The position numbers were made by a program, and so were the translations under genes. The notes below the pieces were generated by a model, which had not been told where the DNA came from, did no database searches, and saw only the letters and a list, made by a program, of their open reading frames with translations. Positions 1 to 9,607 of a stretch of DNA of 64,000 nt are shown piece by piece. This stretch comes from JAKVBK01 sp022447275 (GTDB lineage: Bacteria > Pseudomonadota > Alphaproteobacteria > Rhodobacterales > Rhodobacteraceae): assembly GCA_047125605.1 (NCBI GenBank), contig CP138932.1:1302001-1366000 (forward strand), written 5' to 3'. Position 1 is the stretch's first letter, and the number at the start of each line of letters is the position of its first letter.

Positions 1-1
1 A

Positions 2-928
2 TATGTCGCGGGCCTTCAGAGCTGGCGCTGGGCGGTGGGCACCGGCTTGTTCATCGACGACGTGCTTGAAACCGTCGCCGCAGCCCGTGCAGAGACAGAG
101 GCGCGCATCGCCTCCACATTCCGCTGGATCGGCATCATTACGGTCGGGGCGCTGGCTCTTGTCGGCGCGTCGGGGCTGTTTTTGAACCTGCGCGAGGCGC
201 GCCTCGCAGACGCCAAGCTACGTGCGCTGACCCAGCGCATCGTCGACACCCAGGAAGAAGAGCGCGGCCGCGTTGCCCGTGAATTGCACGATTCGATCAG
301 CCAAATCCTTGTCGGCGTGCGATATGCGCTGGAATTGGCGCGCAAAAAGCTCTTGAAAGGCGAGCCCAGCGCCGCCGACAACCTGGAACGCGGGATCGAT
401 GGGCTGTCCGGCGCCATTCAAGAGGTTCGGCGGATCAGCCGAGACCTGCGCCCCGGCATGCTGGATGATCTGGGTCTGGGCCCTGCCCTGCAGGCCCTGA
501 CCGAAGATTTCGGCGCGCGCACGGGCATTTCCACGGCGTTTGAAACCGTGGTCTTTCGGGGGCGGCTCGATGGCGAGGCGCGCATTGCGCTTTATAGGGT
601 TGCGCAGGAAGCCCTCACCAATATCGAGCGCCATTCGGGCGCCTCCTCCATGTCCATGCGGGTTTGGGGCCACTCGCGCGGCGCAACATTGCGGATTGCC
701 GATGATGGCATCGGGATCGAAGCCGGGCGCAAGAGCCGCGGCAAAGACCCGGCAAATCCCGCTGGCGGGCTTGGCCTTCGCAACATGCAGGAGCGCATCG
801 ACCAGCTGGGCGGCACATTGCGCCTGATGTCATCGCGCTCGGGAACGGTTATAGAGGCCGAGATACCGCTTTCACACATGCTGCCGCCCGAAAGCGGCAC
901 GACGGAGCCGACGAGACACAGCGCATGA
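2..928 (+). CDS. Sensor histidine kinase, NarL/DegS type (5' end outside window)
   Basis: Membrane sensor kinase of a two-component pair, truncated by the window edge. The frame is open from base 2, and the first residues resemble the end of a periplasmic Cache sensor domain (WAVGTGLFIDDV). A membrane helix follows (about residues 45-65 of the visible part), then a HisKA_3 dimerisation region with the phospho-acceptor His in RELHDSISQ, and a HATPase domain with DDGIG and GLGLRNMQER. The stop overlaps the start of the next gene by 4 bases (ATGA), so the kinase and regulator are co-transcribed and probably co-translated. The signal sensed cannot be told from this fragment. Confidence 0.9.
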   Translation, partial: YVAGLQSWRWAVGTGLFIDDVLETVAAARAETEARIASTFRWIGIITVGALALVGASGLFLNLREARLADAKLRALTQRIVDTQEEERGRVARELHDSISQILVGVRYALELARKKLLKGEPSAADNLERGIDGLSGAIQEVRRISRDLRPGMLDDLGLGPALQALTEDFGARTGISTAFETVVFRGRLDGEARIALYRVAQEALTNIERHSGASSMSMRVWGHSRGATLRIADDGIGIEAGRKSRGKDPANPAGGLGLRNMQERIDQLGGTLRLMSSRSGTVIEAEIPLSHMLPPESGTTEPTRHSA

Positions 929-1593
929 CCCAAGAAATCGCAGTTCCCCCCGCCCCGCCCACCCGCGTTATGATCGTGGACGACCATCCAATGGTGGCCG
1001 AAGGGGTGCAGGCAATCCTTGAAAGCTTTGACGATATCGAGGTGGTGGCCACCCTGTCGGACGGGCCAGCGGCTGTTGCAGCCGTCACGGGGCTGACGCC
1101 GGACGTGATCCTGATGGATCTGAACATGCCCGGCCTGACCGGACTTTCGGCAACTGAAATGATCCTGGAGAAACTGCCCGAAACCCGCATCCTCATCCTG
1201 TCGATGCATGACAGCCCCGAATATATTTCTACAGCCCTGTCCCATGGCGCGCGCGGCTACATCCTCAAAGATGTCCCGACGGAGAAGATCAAGGAAGCCA
1301 TTGACGGTGTCATGGCCGGGCAGCGCTACCTGTGTACTGGCGCGGAAGCGCGCCTTGATCCGGCCACGCCCGACGGCCGCGAGCCGCTGACATCGCGCGA
1401 GCAAACGGTGTTGCTGCAATTGGCGCAGGGAAAGCTGAACAAGGAAGTCGCCGGGGCGCTGGAGATTTCGGTGCGCACCGTCGAGACACATCGCAAGAAC
1501 ATTAAACGCAAGCTCGGGATCAGCTCTACCGCCGGTCTGACCCGCTATGCGATGGAGCACGGCATGCTGCAAGGAACCGGCCGCCACTTCTAA
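925..1593 (+). CDS. Response regulator, NarL/FixJ (LuxR HTH) family
   Basis: 222-residue DNA-binding response regulator. The receiver domain (about residues 13-130) has the acidic pair in VDDHP, phospho-acceptor Asp65 in MDLNMP and the conserved Lys in GYILKD. A short linker leads to a C-terminal LuxR-type helix-turn-helix (about residues 150-212: LTSREQ, NKEVAGALEIS, RTVETHRKNI). The start overlaps the kinase stop. Its targets are unknown; no obvious target operon lies next to it, and the following ilvB gene has its own attenuation leader. Confidence 0.93.
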   Translation: MTQEIAVPPAPPTRVMIVDDHPMVAEGVQAILESFDDIEVVATLSDGPAAVAAVTGLTPDVILMDLNMPGLTGLSATEMILEKLPETRILILSMHDSPEYISTALSHGARGYILKDVPTEKIKEAIDGVMAGQRYLCTGAEARLDPATPDGREPLTSREQTVLLQLAQGKLNKEVAGALEISVRTVETHRKNIKRKLGISSTAGLTRYAMEHGMLQGTGRHF

Positions 1594-1747
1594 ACATCTG
1601 CGCTGCAACGGGCTTTCACGCCTCGGCCAGACCGGCAAACAGAGCCGATGCCCCCCCCCTCGCGCGCCCTCTGCAGGTGCCCGCCACCCCGTAGGTTTCG
1701 GCCTGTACGTGGGGTTATTCACCCCGCCGCGCCCCATCAGGGAAAGA

Positions 1748-1780
1748 AAAATGCGCAAAATGCACTTTTCGCGACATTTT
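1748..1780. other. AT-rich imperfect inverted repeat
   Basis: AAAATG-CGC-AAAA can pair with TTTT-CGCG-A-CATTTT around a five-base loop, with two bulged positions. It stands out as AT-rich in a GC-rich region about 150 bases after the response regulator stop and just before the predicted ilvB promoter. It could be a weak terminator for the two-component operon or a protein-binding site. It is marked as structure only. Confidence 0.35.
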
Positions 1781-1795
1781 CTCTGCGCTTTGCCG

Positions 1796-1824
1796 TTGAC
1801 GTTCCTGTTGGGGCTTTCTAGGTT
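1796..1824 (+). promoter_or_regulatory. Candidate sigma-70 promoter of the ilvBN leader
   Basis: TTGACG at 1796-1801 and TAGGTT at 1819-1824 are separated by 17 bases. The -35 is close to consensus; the -10 is poor. Transcription from here would start near 1831, just upstream of the leader peptide RBS, which is the geometry expected for an attenuated operon. This is inference from position and sequence only. Confidence 0.4.
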
Positions 1825-1848
1825 TGCCTTCGAAATTGGAAGGTCGCA

Positions 1849-1896
1849 ATGAAAAGCATTCTAGTAGTCGTCGTTCACAGGCGCATGGTCCGGTAG
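1849..1896 (+). CDS. ilvBN leader peptide (attenuation peptide)
   Basis: A 15-codon open frame starts at ATG 1849 with a good RBS (GGAAGG at 1838-1843, five bases before the start) and ends at TAG 1894-1896. It encodes MKSILVVVVHRRMVR. Consecutive Ile-Leu-Val-Val-Val-Val codons are the products of the pathway that the downstream gene begins, the signature of a branched-chain amino-acid attenuation peptide. A strong intrinsic terminator lies 28 bases after its stop and ilvB begins at 2033. Too short for usual gene finders. The peptide itself probably has no function beyond ribosome stalling. Confidence 0.82.
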   Translation: MKSILVVVVHRRMVR

Positions 1897-1926
1897 ACCC
1901 GGCACCATAACGGTGAACCATGCGCC
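1880..1926 (+). promoter_or_regulatory. Proposed antiterminator helix of the ilvBN attenuator
   Basis: GGCGCATGGT (1880-1889) is perfectly complementary to ACCATGCGCC (1917-1926). The left arm lies inside the last codons of the leader peptide, and the right arm overlaps the first three bases of the terminator's left arm. A ribosome stalled at the Ile/Leu or first Val codons would leave the left arm free, letting this helix form and blocking the terminator. A ribosome reaching the stop codon would cover 1880-1889 and let the terminator fold. The pairing is seen; the switching mechanism is inferred. Confidence 0.65.
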
Positions 1927-1955
1927 CCCGCCCTGACAAGGACCGGGGGCTTTTT
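1924..1955 (+). terminator. Intrinsic terminator (attenuator) before ilvB
   Basis: GCCCCCG (1924-1930) pairs with CGGGGGC (1944-1950), followed directly by five T. It sits between the Ile-Leu-Val leader peptide and ilvB with no gene stop just before it, so its likely role is conditional termination of ilvB transcription when branched-chain amino acids are plentiful. Confidence 0.85.
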
Positions 1956-2032
1956 ATTACCCACCTCCCAACCGCAGACGAAGACATGAACAGCAAAGAC
2001 GCCGCCGCGCAAAAACTTGAGGAGACGCACCC

Positions 2033-3790
<1,758 letters not shown>

Positions 3791-4017
3791 GCCGCGCAGG
3801 GTGATGCGCCTGCAAAGGCTTATCCGCACCCAGACAGCACCGCACAGAAACGATCCTGACAGGGGCCAGAAAGGGCCCTGTCGTCCCGCCGCTGCAACGC
3901 CGCTTTCGCGCGCCTTTGCATATCGACAGTAGCTGGTAATCTGCTTGATGACCAGCTAACTGAAGCAGAACAAACCTTTGCCGACGCCGTCGGCGCCAGT
4001 CCGGGAATGCCGTCCAG

Positions 4018-4584
4018 ATGTCACCGCTAAAGATCAAAAAAGGGTCCTCCAAGCATTCGGCCTATGACCTGCGCGATCCGTTCTCCGAAGTGATCGAAAC
4101 ACATACGCTGGCCGCTGTGGTCGACAATGAGGCCGGTGTTCTGGCGCGCGTGATCGGCCTGTTTTCCGGCCGGGGTTACAACATTGAAAGCCTGACCGTG
4201 GCGGAGGTCGATCACGAGGGGCACCGCTCGCGGATCACGATCGTCACCACGGGCACGCCGCAGGTGATCGAACAGATCAAGGCGCAGCTCGGCCGTATGG
4301 TGCCCGTGCACACCGTCCATGACCTGACCGTTGAAGGGCCCAGCGTCGAGCGGGAACTGGCCCTCTTCAAGGTCGAAGGCACTGGTGACAAGCGGATCGA
4401 AGCCCTCCGCCTAGCAGAGATCTTCCGGGCAAATGTGGTCGACAGCACATTGGAAAGCTTCGTGTTTGAGATCACCGGAACGGCGGAAAAGATCGACGCG
4501 TTTGGCGAATTGATGGAACCGCTCGGGCTGATCGAAGTGGCCCGCACCGGGATTGCCGCCCTGAGCCGGGGCGCCAACGGCTGA
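4018..4584 (+). CDS. ilvN: Acetolactate synthase small (regulatory) subunit
   Basis: 188-residue regulatory subunit that activates IlvB and gives valine feedback inhibition. An N-terminal ACT domain (about residues 28-100: LAAVVDNEAGVLARVIGLFS, then GYNIESLTVAEVD) is followed by the ALS_ss_C domain with TLESFVFEITG. The N-terminal extension before the ACT domain is usual in Rhodobacterales. The 227-base spacer from ilvB holds a hairpin at 3858-3882 without a T-tract, so read-through from ilvB is likely. A small GC hairpin (4586-4600, GCCCGC/GCGGGC) lies just after the stop but also lacks a T-tract. Confidence 0.96.
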   Translation: MSPLKIKKGSSKHSAYDLRDPFSEVIETHTLAAVVDNEAGVLARVIGLFSGRGYNIESLTVAEVDHEGHRSRITIVTTGTPQVIEQIKAQLGRMVPVHTVHDLTVEGPSVERELALFKVEGTGDKRIEALRLAEIFRANVVDSTLESFVFEITGTAEKIDAFGELMEPLGLIEVARTGIAALSRGANG

Positions 4585-4739
4585 GGCCCGCAAGGCGGGC
4601 AACACCCCCCTGCCCCCAATCCTATACTTCTGCTTGCTGAGCTGGCAATCTTGACTGGGCAGCGGGGCACCAAATCCCGTGCGCGCCTTGCTGAGCACCC
4701 GCGACCATACCTCATCGGCCATCTCGCGCGACCCCAATG

Positions 4740-5304
4740 TCAGAGGATCACATCGCCAGCTTCGAGATCGGCGATAACCATCCCCCCCATGAAAAATCCG
4801 TCGCCCGTCTCGAAAACAAACTTCACGCCCGAGGTTTTCTGCTCGGCATGACGGATGAAACCATCGAAATCGACAAGATGCAGGGATTGGAGATCGAGCA
4901 CATTGTCGCCTCGGTCAAAATCGCGGACCTTATCGAACCCGAAGTTGTCCTCAAAGACGAACACATCATTGCCAAGGCTGCCAAAAGCCTGTCATTGCCA
5001 GTGCCGCCATTGAAGATATCATCGCCATTCCCTCCATCGAGCAAATCCTTTTCGGGACCCATCCCGCATTGTCCGGCACATAGACAGACCCGCTGAGCGC
5101 AATGTCTTGAACGTAGCGACTATCACCCGACAAGTTGAACATGCGCCCACCAAGGCTTTCTTTAGCTTGCGTCACATTGGGAAGATCAAGGTTGAGAAAG
5201 GCGCCATCAAACACCGCGTTTGAGCCACGGTTGATGCCGCCCTTGTTCTGAAAGTCCCAAAAGTAGTTCAGACCATCAGATAACGTTACCGGAAATGGAA
5301 CCAT
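4740..5304 (-). pseudogene. Remnant of an RTX-type (hemolysin-type calcium-binding) protein
   Basis: Three consecutive reading frames make one protein if two single-base losses are repaired, near 5060-5067 and near 4981-4986. The N-terminal part (from ATG 5302-5304) resembles the beginning of large secreted roseobacter proteins (VTLSDG, then SVYVPDNAG). It jumps directly to RTX nonapeptide-like repeats (LLDGGNGDDIFNGGTGNDR) and a typical C-terminal tail (GNDVFVFEDNFGFDKVRDFD). No signal peptide or repeats-rich middle is present, so besides the frameshifts a large internal deletion is likely. Proteins of this kind are normally exported by type I secretion; no such exporter is in the window. 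Sequencing errors could explain the frameshifts but not the shortness. Confidence 0.7.
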
Positions 5305-5506
5305 ACGCAATTAGCCCGGCATACGCCGCGCCCTCACACTCTATTCACACCCTCACACAGGTATGAGGCAGAGCCTTGAAGGAGCTGTTAAAATACATTT
5401 AGACACAATATTGAAGGCAAGTTCATGATCTCGCCACATCCGCAGATCGGTTAACCTGGCATTGAGATCACGCCCGTTTTCTGCCGTAAATCAGAGGGAG
5501 TTTTGA

Positions 5507-6055
5507 TTAATCGATGCCGCTTTTGGCCTGCTCGATTGCCGGCAAAATGCGGCTTTCAAATGCATCTGTCGTAATCGGCCCGGCAAAACGCAGCACCACA
5601 GTGCCGTCCCCATCGATCACATAGGTCTCTGGCACGCCGTAGACGCCCCATTCCAGCGCCACGCGCCCTTCTGTATCCGCGCCGATTGCCATGTAGGGAT
5701 CACCCAGCTCTTCAAGGAAGCCGAGGCCCTTTTGCGCATCATCCTTGTAGTTCACACCAAAGATCGCGACGCCATCCTCAGCCAGTTCCACCAGCCGCGG
5801 ATGCTCCACCCGGCAGGGCGCACACCAAGAAGCCCAGAAATTCACCAGCTTCACGCCGCCCTCGCGCAGCATCTCATCGGTCAGCGGCGGCTTGTCACCC
5901 AGCGCCGTGACCTCTAGCGCGGGTGCGGGGTTGCCCTCCCGCGTAGAGGGCAGCGTATTCTGCCCGTCCCGGCCCATGCCGGTGTAAAACAGAACGGCTA
6001 GCGCCACGAAGATCACAGGTGGGGCAAAGACCAGCGGAGAAACGCGTTTTGCCAT
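5507..6055 (-). CDS. ccmG: Thiol:disulfide interchange protein CcmG/DsbE
   Basis: Membrane-anchored periplasmic thioredoxin-like protein that keeps apocytochrome c and its partners reduced for heme attachment. 182 residues: an N-terminal anchor helix (about 8-26, PLVFAPPVIFVALAVLFY) and a thioredoxin fold with active site WCAPC in WASWCAPCRVEHP, then GVYGVPETYVIDGDG with the cis-Pro loop. Last gene of the ccm run, four bases after ccmD. Confidence 0.95.
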   Translation of the reverse strand: MAKRVSPLVFAPPVIFVALAVLFYTGMGRDGQNTLPSTREGNPAPALEVTALGDKPPLTDEMLREGGVKLVNFWASWCAPCRVEHPRLVELAEDGVAIFGVNYKDDAQKGLGFLEELGDPYMAIGADTEGRVALEWGVYGVPETYVIDGDGTVVLRFAGPITTDAFESRILPAIEQAKSGID

Positions 6056-6059
6056 CTGC

Positions 6060-6227
6060 TCAGCGCTCCACGCGGTTGCGCAGGGTTGCCTCTAGCTCTG
6101 ACAACTCTGCCTTGGCCCGGGACGCTCTGCGCAAAACAAACATCACAAGCACCGCCATCAGGGCCAGCGAAACGCCGTAGGTGAGGGTGACTTCGAAGGC
6201 GTATTTTCCAAGATCAGGCAGCATCAT
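6060..6227 (-). CDS. ccmD: Heme exporter protein CcmD (small)
   Basis: A 55-codon frame between ccmC and ccmG that is easily missed for its size. It begins MMLPDLGKYAFEVTLTYG, has one membrane helix (about residues 12-32), then a basic/acidic amphipathic tail (RRASRAKAELSELEATLRNR). Size, topology and position fit CcmD, the small subunit that helps release holo-CcmE from the CcmABC complex. Start may be ATG 6227 or the adjacent ATG 6224. Stop is four bases before ccmG. Confidence 0.88.
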   Translation of the reverse strand: MMLPDLGKYAFEVTLTYGVSLALMAVLVMFVLRRASRAKAELSELEATLRNRVER

Positions 6228-6284
6228 TCAGGGCTCTTTGTTTGGGCGAGGGATGGCACGCAGCACAGGGCGAAAAAGCGGGTA

Positions 6285-7040
6285 TCATTCGGCCGAAGCC
6301 CTTGCCATCAGGGCGCGGGTGCGCCGCAACCGGATTTCAGTTCGGGTGCCCACGAGGACAAGAGCCACAAACAGCAGTCCAAATCCCAGCATCGATAGCA
6401 CCGCCGGATACCAGAACACGTTTGAAATGTTCTCCTCCTTGTCCATCGAAAATGTGGCGCCCTGGTGCAGGCCCTGGTTCCAGAACACCACCGCATAACG
6501 GGACAGAACCGCGAAAACTGACCCCACGATGCACAGCACCGAGGTGAGATCTGCCGCGGTATCAGCGTCTTCTATGGCGACCCAAAGTGAGAGATAGCCC
6601 AGATAAAACAGAAACAGCACCAGAAATGAGGTCAGCCGTGGATCCCATTCCCACCATGTGCCCCACATGGGCTGGCCCCAGACCGCGCCCGTGAACAGGG
6701 CGATGACGGTCATTGTCGCGCCAACAGGCGCTGCCGCTCGCGCCGCAAGCGCCGAGACATGATGGCGGCGGATGAGCCAGATCAGGGAGGCCACCAGCAT
6801 CATGAACCACGCATTGATCGCCATCAGCGCTGACGGCACATGCAAATAGATGATCTTCACCGTTGAGCCCTGTCGGTAATCATCAGGCGTGAAAAAAAAG
6901 CCCCAAACCAGACCCACCCCCAGACAGGCAACGCAAGCCACCCAGACAAAAGGCAAAATTTTTCCTGAAAGTGCCATGAACCGAACCGGGTTGGCGAACT
7001 CCCAAAGGGAGCTGACTGGCCTCAGGCTGTGATCGGACAT
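6285..7040 (-). CDS. ccmC: Heme exporter protein CcmC
   Basis: 251-residue inner-membrane heme-handling protein that loads heme onto CcmE for cytochrome c maturation. It has six predicted membrane helices and the tryptophan-rich periplasmic heme signature WGTWWEWDPRLTS, with flanking His in YLHVPSA and GLHQGATFS. A strong RBS (GGAGG) precedes ATG 7040. It follows ccmB after a 34-base spacer and is followed by ccmD. Confidence 0.96.
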   Translation of the reverse strand: MSDHSLRPVSSLWEFANPVRFMALSGKILPFVWVACVACLGVGLVWGFFFTPDDYRQGSTVKIIYLHVPSALMAINAWFMMLVASLIWLIRRHHVSALAARAAAPVGATMTVIALFTGAVWGQPMWGTWWEWDPRLTSFLVLFLFYLGYLSLWVAIEDADTAADLTSVLCIVGSVFAVLSRYAVVFWNQGLHQGATFSMDKEENISNVFWYPAVLSMLGFGLLFVALVLVGTRTEIRLRRTRALMARASAE

Positions 7041-7074
7041 TTCGGTTCCTCCTTCCGGGACCTTACAGGATTAT

Positions 7075-7731
7075 TTAGCGAAGGTTCACGCGAAGTGCAG
7101 CGGCTGAGGCAAAAGGCAACAGGGCCACTGACGCAAGTGTGATGCCCGCCAAAAGCATCAGCGGGGTTTCGATGGATTGGCCTTGGGCGCCACGCCGGGC
7201 CACCTCTGCTCCAAAAATCAACGTGGGCACATAGAGCGGCAGCACAATCAAAGACAGCAACAAGCCGCCCCGCTTTAGCCCCACCGTCAGCGCTGCGCCA
7301 AACGTGCCGATGGCCGAAAGGGCCGGCGTGCCAATCGCCAAGCTGACCACCACCCACAGATACCCTGGCCCGGGCAGGTTGAGTAGAATACCCAGAACAG
7401 GCGCCACAAGCACAAGCGGCAGGCCCGTTGTCAGCCAGTGGGCCAGCGCCTTGACCGCGGCAACGGCTTCCAGCGGCAGGGGCGCTGTTGCGATCAGTTC
7501 CAAAGCGCCGTCCTCGTAGTCCAGCGCCAGGATGCGGTCGAGCGAGAGCAGGCAAGCCAAGAGAGCCCCGAGCCACAGAATACCCGGCGCAATCGCTGCC
7601 AGTTGCACCTGCCCCGGCCCCACGGCAAAGGGCACCAAAGTGACCACGATCAGAAAAAAGACCAAAGCCAGCCCAAAGCCGCCACCCGCGCGCACCGCCA
7701 GCGCCAAATCCCGCCGTAACAACGCGATCAC
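7075..7731 (-). CDS. ccmB: Heme exporter protein CcmB
   Basis: 218-residue hydrophobic permease subunit of the CcmAB ABC complex, with about six membrane helices. It acts with CcmA to release heme-loaded CcmE. The start is GTG at 7729-7731, overlapping the TGA of ccmA by four bases (GTGA), which supports translational coupling and this start. Confidence 0.94.
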   Translation of the reverse strand: MIALLRRDLALAVRAGGGFGLALVFFLIVVTLVPFAVGPGQVQLAAIAPGILWLGALLACLLSLDRILALDYEDGALELIATAPLPLEAVAAVKALAHWLTTGLPLVLVAPVLGILLNLPGPGYLWVVVSLAIGTPALSAIGTFGAALTVGLKRGGLLLSLIVLPLYVPTLIFGAEVARRGAQGQSIETPLMLLAGITLASVALLPFASAAALRVNLR

Positions 7732-8348
7732 AGGAAGGCCTCATCGAAATCCGAGGCGGTCAAAGAGGGCGCGTCCAGCTTGTAGGGGGCCAATTCCAGC
7801 ACCGTTGCTGTAAACCCGAGATCAATATGGGTGGCGATCACCGCACTGCCGCCAGCATCCAGGTGATCTTGCAAAAAGGTCGCAAACCGACCCACCGAAG
7901 CCGTGTCCAGCGACACTGTCGGTTCGTCCAGAAGCAGGATCTTTCGTCCGATCACCGCCAGCCGCGCCAGTCCAAGACGGCGTTTTTGCCCGGCAGACAG
8001 CGTGGCCGCCGCGCGGGCGCGCAAGTCCTGCAAGGCAAAGCGCTCCAGCACCGCATCGGTCACATCCGCCATGCCATAGACACGGGCCCAGAAATTCAGG
8101 TTTTCGACAACGCTCAACTGCCCCTTGATCCCGTCTGCATGGGACGCATGGGCGACACTGTCTTCAGGCACTTCGATCTGGCCTGCCGCAGGCGGCTGAA
8201 GCCCGGCCAGGGTGCGCAACAGGGTTGTTTTGCCGATGCCGTTGGGCCCACGCAGGATCAACGCGCTGCCCGGCTCCACCGCGAAGTTCAGCCCGGCCAG
8301 CAAGGGCACCCCACCCCGAACAATTGCAAGATCGCTGACACGCATCAT
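7728..8348 (-). CDS. ccmA: Heme ABC exporter ATP-binding protein CcmA
   Basis: Cytoplasmic ATPase of the CcmAB complex in cytochrome c maturation. About 206 residues from the double ATG at 8343-8348. Walker A GPNGIGKTTLL, ABC signature LSAGQKRRLGLARL, Walker B KILLLDEPTVSLD and the switch His in IATHIDLG are all visible. The frame stays open further upstream, but family length and the first strand (MRVSDLAIVRGG) favour this start. The stop overlaps ccmB. Confidence 0.94.
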   Translation of the reverse strand: MMRVSDLAIVRGGVPLLAGLNFAVEPGSALILRGPNGIGKTTLLRTLAGLQPPAAGQIEVPEDSVAHASHADGIKGQLSVVENLNFWARVYGMADVTDAVLERFALQDLRARAAATLSAGQKRRLGLARLAVIGRKILLLDEPTVSLDTASVGRFATFLQDHLDAGGSAVIATHIDLGFTATVLELAPYKLDAPSLTASDFDEAFL

Positions 8349-8442
8349 GCCTGCCGGGATATCAGCCCAGCCAGCAGCGGAAAAGCCCGCAAGGGGCGCG
8401 CGCTGTCGCAGGGCTGAGCGCTGCCCCTCACCCACCGCATCT

Positions 8443-8799
8443 TCAAACCGGTAGCGCTGCGAGGGCGATCCGCCGGCCCTCGCCCAGCAGAATGTTGTAG
8501 GAGCGGCAGGCAGAGGCGCTCGACATGATTTCGCAGCCCATGCCGGCCGCCTCAAGCTGGTCACGCAGCCCTGTCGGGATATGGGCGATCTCGGCCCCCA
8601 TCCCAAAAAGGATCACATCGATCTCACCCGCGAGCGCAAGCAAGGGCGCCACATCCTCTAGACCGCGCCACGGCACGGGCCCGGAGGCATGGGTCAACAA
8701 GGGGCCTTCCCTGCGCCCGCCGGCGATGCGGAAAAACCCGGGCCCATAGCCCTCAACAGGCTGCAAACCGCCTGCATACTGCATCTCATTCAACTGCAT
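8443..8799 (-). CDS. Mth938-like domain protein (DUF498 family)
   Basis: 118-residue single-domain protein of the Mth938/NDUFAF3 fold. Features include the Gly-rich GYGPGFFRIAG, the VILFGMGAEIAHIP core and the C-terminal CRSYNILLGEGRRIALA, which carries the common family ending. Molecular function is not known for the bacterial members; mitochondrial NDUFAF3 is a complex I assembly factor. It lies between the TSUP permease and ccmA. The gap to ccmA is 94 bases. Confidence 0.88.
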   Translation of the reverse strand: MQLNEMQYAGGLQPVEGYGPGFFRIAGGRREGPLLTHASGPVPWRGLEDVAPLLALAGEIDVILFGMGAEIAHIPTGLRDQLEAAGMGCEIMSSASACRSYNILLGEGRRIALAALPV

Positions 8800-8812
8800 C
8801 AGCGTCTGTCTC

Positions 8813-9568
8813 CTAGCTGCCCCATAGCGGCAGACCCGTCAGGATGGCCACCCCGATCACCGCATAGGCCACATTCCGGTACAAGCCTTCGCGCCCGGGC
8901 CGGAACGCGGCCTGCCCGAGTGCTGTGGCCAGAAGATACGGCACACCAAGGCAAGCTGCCAGCACTAGAATGGGCGCAGTGGTCTCTCCGCGCACAGCGA
9001 GATTTGCCACTAGCACGACATCCAAGGCCGCAAGAAAAAGGATGGTGTTTGCCCGCACGGTCCGCGATGGAGCCGTTCCCGCAAGGTAGAACAGGATCAC
9101 CAGTGGGCCTGTCAATCCGGCCAACCCGCCCATCAGCCCAGCCCCAGCCCCGATCCCGAGGAGCCCCTTTGGCCCGGGCGCGTGCTGATACCGCCACCCG
9201 GCGACAAGGGCGATCAAGGTGATCGCTGCGATGGAAATCGCGATCCACCGGATGGCGAGGTTTGGCACGAGCGGTATCAATGCCATCCCTACAGGCACCG
9301 TCAGGCACGCCGCCAAGGCCAGTCTGCCGACTTCGGCGCGCTCCCCCTCGCGCCAGGCGCGCGGCACCAGCGCTCCCGCGGATGCGAGCCCGGTCAGGGC
9401 CATCACGGCAATCACCTGTTCCGGCGCGAGGTAGCGGCCGGCAACGGGCACAAAGATCATTGCCGTGCCAAACCCGGTAAAGCCCCGCACCAACCCGGCC
9501 ACCAGCATCGCGGCGCACAGCACCCACAGGCCCGGCAGAGCCGCGAGATCAGACAGAATAGCCGTCAT
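8813..9568 (-). CDS. TSUP family permease (TauE/SafE-like)
   Basis: 251-residue inner-membrane protein with seven to eight helices and the family's glycine-rich helix starts (LVAGLVRGFTGFGTAMIFVP and GAGLMGGLAGLTGPLVILFY). Members move sulfite, organosulfonates or related anions; the substrate here is not indicated by neighbours. It lies 13 bases upstream of the Mth938-like gene in the secDF-ccm run, so it is probably co-transcribed. Confidence 0.88.
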   Translation of the reverse strand: MTAILSDLAALPGLWVLCAAMLVAGLVRGFTGFGTAMIFVPVAGRYLAPEQVIAVMALTGLASAGALVPRAWREGERAEVGRLALAACLTVPVGMALIPLVPNLAIRWIAISIAAITLIALVAGWRYQHAPGPKGLLGIGAGAGLMGGLAGLTGPLVILFYLAGTAPSRTVRANTILFLAALDVVLVANLAVRGETTAPILVLAACLGVPYLLATALGQAAFRPGREGLYRNVAYAVIGVAILTGLPLWGS

Positions 9569-9607
9569 GACAGAAGGCCCGCCTCTGTGCCAGCGGGCCC
9601 GATCCGA

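Noticed and set aside
3858..3882. Hairpin GACAGGG...CCCTGTC between ilvB and ilvN as a terminator
   Set aside because: It has a G-G mismatch and no T-tract, and ilvN needs to be expressed with ilvB.
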